Below, piece by piece: positions 32,401 to 42,068 of a stretch of 64,000 bases of DNA; positions within the stretch are counted from its first letter, which is position 1; every line of letters begins with the position of its first letter. Under the pieces are notes generated by a model. That model did not search any database. It was given only the letters and a program-made list of their open reading frames with translations, and was not told the DNA's origin. Source of the stretch: Liolophura sinensis (taxonomy: Eukaryota > Mollusca > Polyplacophora > Chitonida > Chitonidae); the NCBI RefSeq assembly GCF_032854445.1, contig NC_088306.1, forward strand, positions 26,633,764 to 26,697,763, given 5' to 3'. The translations under genes were made by a program, and so were the position numbers.

Positions 32401-34779
32401 CGTAACAATGACGCCCGTCCATGGGATGCAGCGTTTACAAAGAAAAATGACGTCAGTCTCTACTATAATCTAGCTGCCCGAGATATCAATTTAGCGTCAC
32501 AGAGAAAAATGACGTCAATCTACACTATAATCTAGCTGCCCAAGATATAAATTTAGCGTCGCAGAGAAAAATGACGTTCGCTTGCACAGTAATTCAGAGG
32601 TGCAGTGGTTTAAATCTCATATACCCCTCGTGGGCATGGCCTGCAGCTCTGGCAGATGTATGTCAATATTTTAACCCGCCTTATCAGCCGTGGCAATCGG
32701 GAATCACGGATGATGTAAAGACAAAGCTTTTTTAACCAATTTTGGTTGAGCCATGGTGCTAGGGGCGTGTAGTTGTTTTGTTTGTATACAAATTGTAGTA
32801 GTAAGCTGAGTGAACAAATTATTGCAAACCGATTGGTACATGTAATTTTCTCATACCTCTACGCCTCAAAATGATTCCATTACTCACGTTTTTCTACAAC
32901 CCGTAGGTTTTTACCCAAATTATTCTGTTGGGAACAGTACAGGGTCTTCAGCCATTGGATAAAACTAGAGGCCCTTTTCGTGTGCTGATTTGAAAGGAGC
33001 ACCCGGGTTTAACTAACTGCTAAATTCTCTGGGAGTGACGCAGTATAATCATATTGTTATCGCTGTTCTGGTTTTATCTCTGTGCTCTACCTCTTTTAAC
33101 TGTATCATCTAATAAACTGCTAACAACATCCCTGCAAACAGAAGGTTTGTCAGGTAGCCGGAAGTCTAGTGGTTTAATCTGTGCACTTAGGCTTGCTTTA
33201 CCAATTATTTCATTTGTATTTAACGCTGTAGTTAAAAATTTGATTCGTATTTGACTGGCGTTATGCATATCGGTGAAGACAGGCGAAGTGCTGAGGTTAA
33301 ACCACCGACAAAACTCCTGAATTAGAACCGCAGCCAAAAAAGCCAGAGCTGGGCTCGATCAAACGACCTCATTGGGTAAAGCTCAGAGCTTTAACCATCC
33401 GGGTCATCGTGTTTCAGGTTAGGCTAACATGGTGTATCCCATGGCTGGGCAGGAATTCCACGTTGAAGAATGAATTATCGAGTAACTAAGCACGTCAGTA
33501 AAAATAATTCAGAATATGATATTTTCGCTCTACAAATTTAGCCATTTCACCGCTCTTCATACAGCTAAGACGTAAAACATAATGTGAACCACCAGAGGAA
33601 CGACGACAGTGTGATGGCTGGCAAATGATTACACGTAACCGATGAAATACAGCCTCTTGTCAATATTCCAACTGTTCATGTAAATGTATAGTAACAAACT
33701 GCACGCTTTTAGCGCCGTGGCTTAAGCAGAATGTTAATTGCAATTTATTAGACTTCACTGGACCAGAATAACTAAAAATGTTGAGTTATCACATTTAACA
33801 TAAATAACACGAGGTGTACTTTATATGTGGTACCATATTCTTCAAAAAGAATATAACTGTTGTGGCATATGATTTCATGCACTAATCTAGACAAACTAAT
33901 TACTCAATGTTCACAGAATTTATGTCACAGAGCATCTTTCCTCGTGTGGCATGACGAAGCATTTCCCCTGACCAACTGCTCAGGGCTGACGACACTTAGC
34001 CAATTTCCAACAGAAACTACAGCCACATCTTCTTCTCCGGATCTGCGCTCATCTGTAACAAATGCTGTTCAAGCGCCTACCCATCCCTCCAAAATTACAA
34101 CTGTTGTTTCAACGTTTGCTGGTCTATCAACGTCAACGTCTACGGATCACTCCACATTTCCGCCTGATGTTTCAACGCATGAAGACCAGTCTACATTGCC
34201 TATCGACAGATTGTTATCTGTTGACTTGTTTTCTACCCAGACTAACATGTCATCGAATCAAGGTACAATAAGTTATTTGCTTTACGCAATATTTTTTGAA
34301 TTATTCACATGGTTGATAGAAGTCAGTTTTATGGGTAGAGGCAGACGCTGCTCGTTTGTAAGGTACGTTGCAAGGTAAATTACTGATCGTTTTGTGTTGT
34401 TACCTTCATGATACTAATACGTTCAATGTTGTCAGGACACTCCAGGTCTGGTTAGAATATATAAACAGAAAACATACGCCATGCAGCGCCAAATTTAAAG
34501 CTTCAGAACGCCGTTCATGTTCATGTAGAAAAAAAGCCCTTTTTCTGTAAAACATTGTCCAAAACACAGATAATTTATGTAGTAGATATTGTGCAACAGT
34601 TTTCCTTTGCTTTAGTACCTACAGGGATGCGTCCTCACGGACCAAACCTATGTTGCTGCCATTCTAAGATACCGGCTGCCAACAAAGAGCGGTTTCTGAA
34701 TGATCTGCTATCCACGCTGAGCCTCAACAGAACACAGCTGTCGTCGTATCGGCGGCAGCATTACAGCGTTGGAAGATAA
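23343..34779 (+). CDS. Secreted or cell-surface C-type-lectin/PAN protein, six exons
   Basis: Exons: 23343-23403, 28845-29013, 29300-29523, 31904-32179, 33984-34262 and 34625-34779. All introns are GT-AG, phases match at every junction (1, 2, 1, 1, 1), and the total is 1164 nt (387 residues). Order of parts: signal peptide (1-20), C-type-lectin-like domain (about 21-150), PAN/apple-like region (about 151-243), Ser/Thr-rich stem (about 244-336), Cys-rich tail. Such proteins usually bind sugars or other ligands outside the cell; the exact ligand is unknown, and the Ca-site motifs (EPN/QPD, WND) of classical lectins are not apparent. The final exon stops at TAA 34777 because of one extra base, whereas paralogue A continues into a transmembrane segment. 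The product is therefore soluble, or the gene is damaged here. Intron 1 holds 4.3 kb dominated by a minisatellite. The start choice is supported by two adjacent ATG codons and the signal peptide. Confidence 0.8.
23540..24035 (+). repeat. Two R1 dispersed repeats in tandem (intron 1)
   Basis: Copy one at about 23540-23790 and copy two at about 23835-24035, same orientation. Both carry the TTTACAT(A/G)AACAGTT, TAAAA(C/T)CCTAACTG, CCATTTG(C/T)CA(G/A)TTA and CACTGTC landmarks. They differ enough to be independent or old copies. Confidence 0.6.
24176..24432 (-). mobile_element. SINE, family A, reverse orientation, at the birth site of the minisatellite
   Basis: The reverse-complement tail (TATTTATTTATTT) is at the left and the head (CAACTGAGCCAAGGAGGCC) at the right. 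AGAGCAAATCTG at its left and AGAGCAAGTCTG at its right form a near-perfect 12-bp target duplication, and these bases belong to the 28-bp minisatellite unit. The SINE therefore inserted into an existing unit. Confidence 0.85.
24433..25750. repeat. 28-bp minisatellite, array 1 (about 47 units)
   Basis: Unit AGAGC(A/T)AGTCTGAGTGAACTGTATGGGT. Two main variants, AGAGCAAG and AGAGCTAG, are interspersed. Since 28 is not a multiple of three, the minus strand stays open in all frames and yields a 28-residue protein period (LLYPYSSLRLALPIQFTQ). This is a by-product, not a gene. The array lies in intron 1 of the lectin-family gene. Confidence 0.95.
25751..26749. other. Spacer between the two minisatellite arrays
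   Basis: Unique AT-rich sequence. A reverse-oriented R1 fragment lies at about 26100-26205 (ACAGTGTGATACTTGACAAATGG on plus is the complement of the R1 landmark). The open frame 26226-26573 shows no domain. Confidence 0.5.
26750..26788 (-). mobile_element. SINE family A head fragment at the edge of array 2
   Basis: Only the reverse-complement head (GCGCTAACCAACTGAGCCAA) remains, directly followed by minisatellite units. This is the same junction as at 24400-24440, so array 2 carries a copy of the array 1 boundary. Confidence 0.8.
26789..28764. repeat. 28-bp minisatellite, array 2 (about 70 units)
   Basis: Same unit and variants as array 1, ending at GCAAGTCTGAG/TCTTG at about 28764, 80 bp before the exon 2 acceptor. 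Occasional one-base insertions (GGGGTAG near 28380) shift the incidental reading frames. Confidence 0.95.
28845..29013 (+). CDS. Exon 2: first half of the C-type-lectin-like domain
   Basis: Acceptor CTCTTGTAG at 28844, donor GA/GTAAGT at 29014, entering in phase 1 and leaving in phase 2. It encodes VTNLTFVLQSVTWNDARVAC followed by GYLIEIHNEARMNAIVHIM. The pattern W-x2-A-x3-C ... G-x-L-x-I-x4-(E/N) is that of the first helix region of the C-type-lectin fold. The usual N-terminal Cys pair of long-form domains is missing. Confidence 0.8.
29300..29523 (+). CDS. Exon 3: second half of the C-type-lectin-like domain
   Basis: Acceptor TTCTTAG at 29299, donor TCA G/GTAAAC at 29524. It encodes YYGISIGLADARLDGVPNRV, then W and Cys positions of the fold, ending with CEWPRPFLCEHNSG, the conserved end of the domain. 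The Cys residues of RPC, AKC and LCE occupy disulfide positions. No EPN, QPD or WND calcium motif is present. Confidence 0.8.
29551..29672 (-). mobile_element. SINE, family A, 3' half, reverse orientation
   Basis: Carries CTTATACGACGGCGGCCAGC and a TTTATTTATG start; the head is missing. It lies in intron 3, immediately after exon 3. Confidence 0.8.
30058..30268 (-). mobile_element. SINE, family A, reverse orientation
   Basis: From GATTGGTGTTTAACGCCG to CATTGGTGAGAGACTCC. It lacks the outermost head and the A-rich tail. Located in intron 3. Confidence 0.85.
30270..31903. other. Rest of intron 3
   Basis: No gene supported. A reverse R1 fragment is visible at about 31200-31290. The minus-strand frame 30682-31032 (116 codons) has no recognisable domain. 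Confidence 0.5.
31904..32179 (+). CDS. Exon 4: PAN/apple-like domain
   Basis: Acceptor GCGTTTAAG at 31903, donor AAT G/GTGAGT at 32180; phase 1 at both ends. It encodes 92 residues with a DCFNMCNNN ... VECWAVNINPATGECVIYY core, the spacing of PAN/apple domains (C-x3-C ... C-x-(A/V) ... C-x(2)-Y), which bind proteins or sugars. Cys residues at the start (ICPY) and end (KQCYN) may close the domain. Confidence 0.7.
32206..32278. repeat. 15-bp inverted repeat just after the exon 4 donor
   Basis: TTGAGAAAGGTATAT at 32206-32220 is perfectly complementary to ATATACCTTTCTCAA at 32264-32278, with a 43-nt loop. It lies 26 nt after the exon 4 donor. Confidence 0.75.
32441..32600. repeat. 62-bp tandem repeat with TGACGTCA sites
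   Basis: Units at 32441, 32503 and 32565 begin AGAAAAATGACGT. The first two contain the full palindrome TGACGTCA, a CRE-like octamer. Located in intron 4. Confidence 0.75.
32601..33983. other. Rest of intron 4
   Basis: Contains a partial R1 (about 33010-33095, plus) and a longer reverse R1 (about 33590-33770). No gene is supported; the frame 33054-33254 begins in R1. Confidence 0.55.
33984..34262 (+). CDS. Exon 5: Ser/Thr-rich stem
   Basis: Acceptor CTGCTCAG at 33983, donor CAA G/GTACAA at 34263; phase 1 at both ends. It encodes 93 residues rich in Ser, Thr and Pro (TETTATSSSPDL, STSTSTDHSTFPPDVS), consistent with an O-glycosylated stalk. The paralogue at 1985-2306 shares its second half. 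Confidence 0.75.
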
Positions 34780-34907
34780 CCGACCATTGGCCGTAGGGAT
34801 GGGATATACTGGAGTAGTGCTGATCATTGTAACAGTTGCAATTATAATTTTATCAGACCTTGCAAATATTCTACAAAAGCAAATGTAAGGACCTTCCAAG
34901 TAATTTG
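34625..34907 (+). CDS. Exon 6: Cys-rich tail, frameshifted before the transmembrane segment
   Basis: Acceptor ACCTACAG at 34624. The frame runs through LCCCHSK, KERFLNDLLSTLSLNRTQLS and YSVGR to TAA at 34777-34779. The two other copies read GTTGGAGATAA or GTCGGAGATGA at this point; here it is GTTGGAAGATAA, one extra A. After that position the alternative frame (to TAA at 34905-34907) still encodes the conserved RPLAVGMGY block and a hydrophobic segment (VVLIIVTVAIIILSD). It may be a recent frameshift allele, a sequencing error or a real soluble form. Confidence 0.75.
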
Positions 34908-34959
34908 CAAATATGTGCCTAAAAGGCTTTGCTTCGTACACTGAATTAAATCGCCAATT

Positions 34960-35250
34960 TGTACATATGAACAGCTACAATGAAAGTGCAACTGATATAA
35001 ATAATATTTTAACGACCAATTTCCACACTAGTATGCTTACATCATTTGAACAGTGATTTCACTTATTTGCCTTGAACATACTTTGTGTCTTTTCACCATC
35101 ATCGATAGCTGCTTTTCATACATTATTCCGTTTTTATTTTGACTCTATATACCGTCTTGGTTCTTTGGTGTTTCGTGTTAAATGCTGTGTTTTGAGAATT
35201 GGCCTTGCGATTATTGATCGCTGGTATATGAATGTCTGTTGACGCACTGA
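34960..35250 (+). repeat. 3'-flank repeat of the lectin family
   Basis: Starts at GAACAGCTACAATGAAAG and ends near GGTATATGAATGTCTG. It follows the gene as 3190-3300 follows paralogue A. Probably the 3' UTR and flank; no clear AATAAA signal was found. Confidence 0.55.
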
Positions 35251-36249
35251 TCACAGTCACAATATCATGGAGTTTAACCACATTATAGCAGAAAACAGCT
35301 CCAAAACATTGTGGAAGAAATACAGCTTCCAACCGGCGCTGGTTCTTTTACGGTATGTCAACCTGCTCCACATCCGGTATATGCAGCTCAGTCCAACATA
35401 ACTAATCAGTTCTAGATTATGTCATGTTGAGTTAAAACAAAATAAAGCACAGCCCGAAGAGTCACCGACCCTCAGCCAGTGTTGTTTATTAAATAAGATG
35501 GCAACTTAGCATTTTGAGCGTTTTTTTAAATCAGTGTCGTATGAAATTTCCAGTTAAAATCGGATAACCGGATTGATTACTTGTTTCTGCTTTGAGCAAT
35601 TAATGCTCGGTCGTTGTAAGTTGCTCCGTTCTAAGATATTATCATTTGATGACTGTCACAATGTCGTCGCTGCCCTGGCTTCGGTCCCTATGCTGTGGTA
35701 GTTTATGTTAATTTATGTTCTTTTTTTCATTTCTTTTTAAATATGGATGTTATAATCCATATTTAAGCATATTTTTACTTATACGACGGTGGTCACGAAT
35801 ATAGCATTATGGTGCGAGGAAATTGGTCAGAGCATAAGGGAATGGTGTGAATTAGTTTCGTTTACAAACATGATTTTTTTTTGTTCACATACGGTGCCAG
35901 GTTCCAACAACCGCCCATCACCTGTAACGCACTGATTCGCACACCTTATTTGTGGAAGTCAAATGGTCTTGAAAAGCATAACATTGTCACCAAGGTCCCA
36001 AGAGATTCCTTGTTCAAGGCCGGAAATGAACTGACATTTAGTGTGCCTCGCGGTTTGATTTTATTGGAAGATTTACGCCGTATTCAAGAATATTCAACCT
36101 TATAGGACTATGGTCACTAGTATGATGGGAAGAGAGCGGGTAGAGCCTAGGGGAAAACCATGACCATCTAAGGTCTCTAGCAGACGTTGTGGTTTGTACC
36201 GCGCACCTTACCTCTTGGTCACCTTTTATTGGCAGCTTCTGTACCGTTT
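35251..36249. other. SINE scraps and an unassigned exon-like frame
   Basis: Reverse family A SINE scraps lie at about 35775-35830 and 36070-36195. A partial R1 (plus) is at about 35610-35700. The frame 35881-36105 contains an acceptor-like GGTGCCAG at 35907 and an unassigned stretch of about 50 residues before the SINE; no family is recognised. Confidence 0.45.
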
Positions 36250-36465
36250 TACTATCCTATGATTGCAATTAACATTCCTGTTCCTTTGTTTTCTTAAGAA
36301 ACATGCAAATCTTTATAATCCATGATGCTAGGGAGGTAATCATTTACAGGAGCAATTAGAATACAATCCCATACGCTGCAAAGTGACAAGAGGCCGTATC
36401 TCCAAAGTGGCTTACGACTATTTCCAAAATATCACATTATCGTTGCTACTCTGAAATTTAGCTTC
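36250..36465 (+). repeat. R1 dispersed repeat
   Basis: Shares GATTGCAATTAACATTCCTG, CATTTACA, ACAAGAGGCCGTAT and ATCACATTATCG-like landmarks with the other copies. Confidence 0.55.
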
Positions 36466-36499
36466 GGTGCGGTAAGTCTTACCGTATTGTCCATAAAAC

Positions 36500-36710
36500 G
36501 CTACCGGTTGTCGTTTACACTCATTTCGAAACTGTAAACTTCAGGTGTGTATGTAACTACATACAAAAAGCCATCCATTGTGGTTTTCACTTGCTCATCA
36601 GGACTTGTAAACTTGAGGTGTTTATGTAACTACAAATAAAACGCTATTCATTGTCGTTTTCATTCACTTTGGGCGTGTAAACTTTAGGTGCTTAAGCAAC
36701 TACTGGATGC
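36500..36710. repeat. About 72-bp tandem repeat, three diverged units
   Basis: Marked by TGTAAACTT(C/G/T)AGGTG at about 36533, 36606 and 36676, each followed by a (T/A)GTAACTAC block. Confidence 0.7.
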
Positions 36711-36964
36711 CTTCTGAAAATATTTTGAAATTTTGAAGTCTTGTTTGAAAATGAAAAACGTGTCTGAAGCCTAAATAGACACAGGTGTGTCCAAATGCTT
36801 TGCTTTAATCGGTTATCCTCCAAAAAACATCTGTCATTTCATATGCAGTATTGGTATTTAATAAATATAGTTACGTGGATGTAGTTTAACATGTTAAGTT
36901 TGTATATGCGTCTCGAACCGTTATTTGACTGTTTATGGTTGCTATATTATTAGGCATTCTGTCT

Positions 36965-37080
36965 TTCCATCGGTGTTAAGCGTTTGTTTTGAGAATTGTT
37001 CTTGAGATTATTGATACCAAATGGGGATTTTTGGTTGACGGCTGGTGATTTTGCATGTATATGTACGACGATCTGTTCTG
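36965..37080 (+). repeat. 3'-flank repeat fragment of the lectin family
   Basis: Contains GTTTTGAGAATTGTTCTTGA and GATTATTGAT, matching 35190-35220. No coding exon is nearby. Confidence 0.45.
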
Positions 37081-37392
37081 ACGCCCAGATATGCAATGTG
37101 CCGTCTTAGCTCCCCGACTAAGACCCTGTCTGTTATTTCCTTTTCTTGGGAAATCGAGGGTTTTGAACTCGTTAACTTGGTGGTTGTCCTTTTACTTTTT
37201 ATCTCCGTTATTGTTTTATGCTGAATGTTCATGTAAATGCTTGAAACATGACGACTTGAACCGATTGGGTTAAAAGAAATAAATGCTGTTAATTGCAATT
37301 TTTTAAACGCCATGCGTATGTCTAGAAATACTCAAAATCAAGTGTTGTCATCGCATTTTCTAAATATTTGAAGGACTACAAAGTGTCCTACC

Positions 37393-37590
37393 AAACACCG
37401 ACTGACAGGATATAAGGACTATGGCTGTGCGTGTTACTACACTTACAAAAGACCGACTGACAGGATATGAGGGCTATGTATGTGTGTGTCACTACACTTA
37501 CAAAACACCGACTGACAGGATATGAGGGCTATGTATGTGTGTGTCACTACACTTACAAAACACCGACTGACAGGACAGGCGGACAATGTT
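37393..37590. repeat. 55-bp tandem repeat, 3.5 units
   Basis: ACCGACTGACAGG recurs at 37397, 37452, 37507 and 37562. Units two and three are nearly identical. Confidence 0.9.
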
Positions 37591-38761
37591 TAAGTGTGTA
37601 CAGGCTTCACCATGGAGAATCAATGAGTGTCTGCTTTTGTCCATCACCGATCGAAATTATTGCGTGTATTTAAGTTCACAAAAACGTCTAATGCCTTATC
37701 ATACTTGGTCTCCTTCGTGATTTCAGCAAAAATACTTGTCCATGAGGTATACACTGAATCGTTAACAGACAAACACATCGGATTGTGGAAGCGAACAAAA
37801 ATATTCAGGTTCTTGTATAAAGAAGGTAAGGGATATAACACACTTGTAAATGTCATTGGACAGTTCTATTCTACATGAATATATTCTATTCATATCCCGC
37901 TATGCTAGTATTGTCACCACTTGACAGCCACTCACAATTCAGCTAAGTCCCTGCATTGATTGCATTTTAATCTTTATTAAAGAAGTTTTATATCAGAGAC
38001 CTTTCCACAAATGTCTCCTAGCAACCTGCGGATGGTCGTGGGTTTCTTTTCACCGTAATGCTGGTCGTCGTTGTATAAGTGAGATATTCTTGAGCACGGT
38101 GTAAATCACGAATCAAATAAATAAATAAAACAGATATATCTGCTCTTTCTATTATACAGCTCAATTTCCAGAACGGCACCTGAACATAGTGATTATAAAA
38201 TACTATTAACTGAACTGAAAACTGATAGGAGAAAGTCTCTGTACGCTAACACCGACGTCCACATCGTATATGTATTTACATGGTACACGACTGTAAGTTC
38301 AGGTTATTCGAAATGCCGATAATAACAGGTACCGGTAGTTGTTATGGAATATAGGTAGGAACTTAGAATTATCGGAGAATAGAATGAAATTTAGTTTAAA
38401 GTGGACAGATTTACAGTCATTATTACGTTTCTCAGAAGCCCTGTTTAAAAAGGTTATAATCTTTAAAATTAGGACCAATAGGAAAATGTGGATATCCTTT
38501 ATATCATATTTCTATTTTCATTGTTCTTTGGTCGTTTTTTGCTGAACATCGTTTCAGATATTAGGCTTGCGATTACCGATCCGGAACGTCCACTGTCGTG
38601 GACCCATGATATACCGCAGTCAACACTTTCAATTAAATTTACACCGCACTGGGTGTTTAAGCTTATGAACCATTTAGCACAGTATGAGAGAGGCGTGTAT
38701 TATTCCAGATCCCGCAAATCATACTGGTCCATCTGTTAAATCAACGTCTCATAGCTCTTAC
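37591..38761. other. No gene supported; contains a SINE tail
   Basis: A family A SINE 3' half (plus) is at about 38018-38135 (AACCTGCGGATGGTCGTGGG to AAATAAATAAA). The frames at 37627-37878 and 38488-38739 have no recognisable domain. Confidence 0.5.
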
Positions 38762-38773
38762 TAGCAGCGTTAG

Positions 38774-39022
38774 GGGCCTCCGTGGCCCAGTCGGTTAGCG
38801 CGCTAGCGCAGCGTAGTGACCCAGAAGCCTCTCACCAATGCGGTCGTTGTGAGTTCAAGACCAGCTGATGCTGGCTTCCTCTCCGGCCGTACGTGGGAAG
38901 GTCTGCCAGCAACCTGCGGATGGTCGTGTGTTTCGCCGGGCTGTGCCCGGTTTCCACCCAAGCCGCCGTCGTAAGTGAAATATTCTTGAGTACGGCGTAA
39001 AACACCAATCAAAAAAAAAATA
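38774..39022 (+). mobile_element. SINE, family A, with perfect target duplication
   Basis: From GGGGCCTCCGTGGCCCAG to an A-rich tail. TACTAGCAGCGT is present on both sides (about 38759-38770 and 39022-39033), a perfect 12-bp duplication that marks a fairly recent insertion. Confidence 0.9.
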
Positions 39023-39084
39023 CTAGCAGCGTCTGTATAAGACTGAAAGCGGATGATTAGTGATTGACATATTTGATTTCTAGA

Positions 39085-39445
39085 AACATTGCCATTGAAG
39101 GCCGATTACCGTTATTTATTTGTTTTTATCTGACCGTCAGTTTAACGGTTGGGTCTACCCGTTCTGTGCAAGCAACGAGTGCCCCCAGGAAAGTATTATA
39201 TCGCCCTCTCTGTTCCGCAACAAACTAATAGTTTAGCAGAAACATTAAAATATGGTATAGAGTGTTGTTCATAAGTTGGCGCTTTTCTAGAACGCTACCG
39301 CGCCACAAATAAAGCTCTGCCTCAACATTATCGAGAGATGGGCAGCTAAAAGGTTTTTCGATTTTTATCTCAAACCGTCGCTATGCATTTTTATTGTAAA
39401 CTGAAAATTCGTCCAGATCACAAGCTATCATGATATTGTGAATCA
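39085..39445 (+). pseudogene. LINE reverse-transcriptase fragment (RNase H-type LINE)
   Basis: Pieces match the same LINE family as 61309-63640: a LSDRQ-like block near 39125, and a later stretch with SLAETLKYG, ALPQHYREMG and VAMHFYCKLKIRPDHK (compare near 62040-62160). An internal deletion and stops show it is dead. Confidence 0.55.
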
Positions 39446-40080
39446 GTAGATTGTCCCAGAAAAATAGTTGCACAGATATATCTGACTGCAAATTATCATT
39501 TGAACACCACTGTTATTTATCGCACCCATTCAAAGCTTATTCAGTTTTGTCAAATATGCCTTCCATTAATCACAACTTGCCATCAAAATGTGAGCACTAT
39601 GGTTTCTCTGAGTAACCAGCGTCACAAGTTATTACTGCAAATACTGGTGTGTCATGGTTATACCTTAAGTCTGACAAAGAGCATAATTCTCTTGAAATTA
39701 AGTATAAACAGAGTGTCTAGAATTCTGGGTAGCACTGTATATACGTCGTGTTCAATTACATCATCACGTTCCGTTGATGAGATTTTGCATCAAAGCCCAA
39801 CCGGGATAGATATTTTGATGATTGACAATTTATAACCTCTTCATTTGTATTTTCGTGTAGGTAAGTATGAACGAAGTGTCTAGAATTGTGGGTTGGGGCT
39901 GCATATTACAAGTACATCGCCAGGTTGGGGCAATGGGCAGTTGGAATGAAAGCACAACTAAGATACATGTACATACTGGGATTAACATAAACTGGCAGGG
40001 TACACGATTTCCATTCTGGTTTCTTTCGATCGCCTATAACATTCCTTGCGTCTTCCTAACATGAATGAAAACTTTTGACT
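39446..40080. other. No feature recognised
   Basis: Open frames at 39500-39835 and 39867-40064 share a short block (GTCTAGAATT(C/G)TGGGT at 39716 and 39879) but no domain. Confidence 0.4.
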
Positions 40081-41285
40081 GCTTTTGTTTATATAGCCCA
40101 CAACATACATAAAACAATATAGAAAATCGTATGTATATATGATCTATTTGTAAATATTTAATTAGAACTATATTTTCTGATATAGGCCATATGCCTTTAA
40201 TTAATTTATGACATCATCGCCAGCAATGCTCCCGAATATATCAAAAATAGTGTTGACTGCGTAGAACTTTCTCTAACATGAGGAAAGTCTACACATTCAA
40301 TAAGGATATGTTTGATGCCGTTTTGAACACCACATCCAACACACTGAGGGGCTCTGCGCTCATCAACAATAACATTGTGTGTCAAACGAGAATGACTGCT
40401 ACGGCACCTTGTTAAAACCACCTGGCCTCTGCGAGACATACCATGTGTATGTCGGCTAAGAAGATGGAAGACGGAGAGAAGAGACTCGTTGTTCTAAGAC
40501 AGTCGCAGCCAGACACTTTAGGTTAAGGAAGAAGCCAGAGAGGAGGCTCTGGAAAAGGCACGGAAGCTATATCCTCTATATAGCCCTGTAAAGACAAAAC
40601 GAAGGATCTTGTTAGGACACTTCGTAAATTTATCTACATATGATGGATTGAAAACAGTCATAGGCAGGACTTGTTGGATGGGCTTTAAGCTTTGTAGCAC
40701 ATTAAAGACTGAATCTCATACGTCGGCTACATAAAGACGGTTCATCAGTCTCCACTTATAAACTCTCTACTGGTGAGGTTCTAAATGCACCAAGACCGAG
40801 TCTCAAACCTGGGTAATGAACAGGATCTAACATTTGAATATACGACTTCCTTGCGGAACCAGTGATGATTCCATAGTCCAATTTAGACCTCACCAGAGAA
40901 CGATACAGGCTGAGTCGGTATCCCAACCGGTGCTAGACACGACCTTAATAACATCTAAAGCCTTTGTAGATCTAGCTTTAAGAACTTTTATATGACCGTT
41001 TTCACTTGCCCACTTCTCGATCTTATTGAGACAAGTTGCAACTGATCTTTGATGTCACTTATATTTTTAGCACGGTAGCATATCAGGAAATCATCAAGAA
41101 ATAAAGAACCCTCTGTAGTATATGTCACACTTTTAACCAAAATATTTATTTTTATGCTGAACAGTGTATGCGATAGGTTGTTGCCTGGGGGTACACCCAT
41201 TTCCTGCTCATGAGAGTGAGAAAGAGTGGGCCTCACCCGTACCTGAAACAGATGATCAGATAAAAATTCCAATACAAATATTGGT
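40081..41285 (-). pseudogene. RNase H-type (I/Nimb-like) LINE: C-terminal half of RT and 3' end
   Basis: On the minus strand, 41272 downward reads EFLSDHLFQVRVRPTLSHSH, GVPPGNNLSHTLFSIKIN and LFLDDFLICYRAK, the RT palm with an FLDD catalytic box. Near 40440-40206 the C-terminal Cys/His end follows (MSRRGQVVLTRCRSSHSRLT, APQCVGCG, IKHILIEC). The match with the plus-strand element at 61309-63640 is direct. Frames are broken. The family name rests on the RNase H piece seen in the plus-strand relative. Confidence 0.7.
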
Positions 41286-41299
41286 GGTAATATTGAAAG

Positions 41300-42068
41300 A
41301 ATATCGTCGTTAATCGTCTCGGTATTTACTAAACCAGGTCACCGTTACATTAACGTCAGAAGAAATAAGACTTTCTTTAGTTCTACTGTTTATAAAGGTT
41401 ACCACTCATGGGATGTTACATTATTTATTGAATTACTTGAATTTCTCATTAATAACATCTATGTGACATTCGGGGATACCATTTATCAACATTGCATAGG
41501 TATTCAAATGGGTACCAATTGTGCGCCTCTTTTGGCAAACCTATACCTTTTTTCATATGAATACGACTATATGAAGAATTTACTTAAAAATAATACCTTC
41601 AAAGCTCGATCCTTTTCATTTACCAAGCGGCAACTTGATGATCTATTGGCGTTAAATAACCCCCATATTCCTGAAGCGGCGAAGGAAATCTATCCGCCGT
41701 CATTAGGTTTAAAGGAGACAACAGATAGTCCTGATGGAACATCTTATTTGGATCCATATCTGTACAAAGACGAACAAGGTCTCCTTTCGTGTCCCCTTTG
41801 CGACAAAAGGGATTTCAATTTTGATATTGTAAATTATCCTTATTTGGATAGCAATATAGCAAAGGGTCCTGTACATGGCGTATACATATCTCGCCTTGTA
41901 GCATTTGTCAGATCTTGCGTAAATTGTGATGACTTTAATTTTCGTCACAAGTTGTTAGATCAAAAACAAGTTTGTCAAGGATACCCCATCAAGCGCCTTC
42001 ATTCTAAGTTTGTCAAATTTTATAATGAGTATAACACTCTCGTTGGCAGGTATGGACAGAGCGTTTAG
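41300..42068 (+). pseudogene. Penelope-like reverse transcriptase fragment
   Basis: An unbroken frame from about 41342 reads RYINVRRNKTFFSSTVY, FLINNIYVTFGDTIYQ, IGIQMGTNCAPLLANLYLF, QLDDLLALNNP, KETTDS, LLSCPLCDKRDFNFDIVN, YPYLDSNIAKGPVHGVYIS and VKFYNEYNTLVGRY, to the stop at 42066. This matches an RT family with an MGTNCAPLLA box that I associate with Penelope-like elements. The catalytic box, normally Y-(I/V)-D-D, reads Q-L-D-D here. No endonuclease domain follows. It lies inside the minus-strand LINE. Confidence 0.6.
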
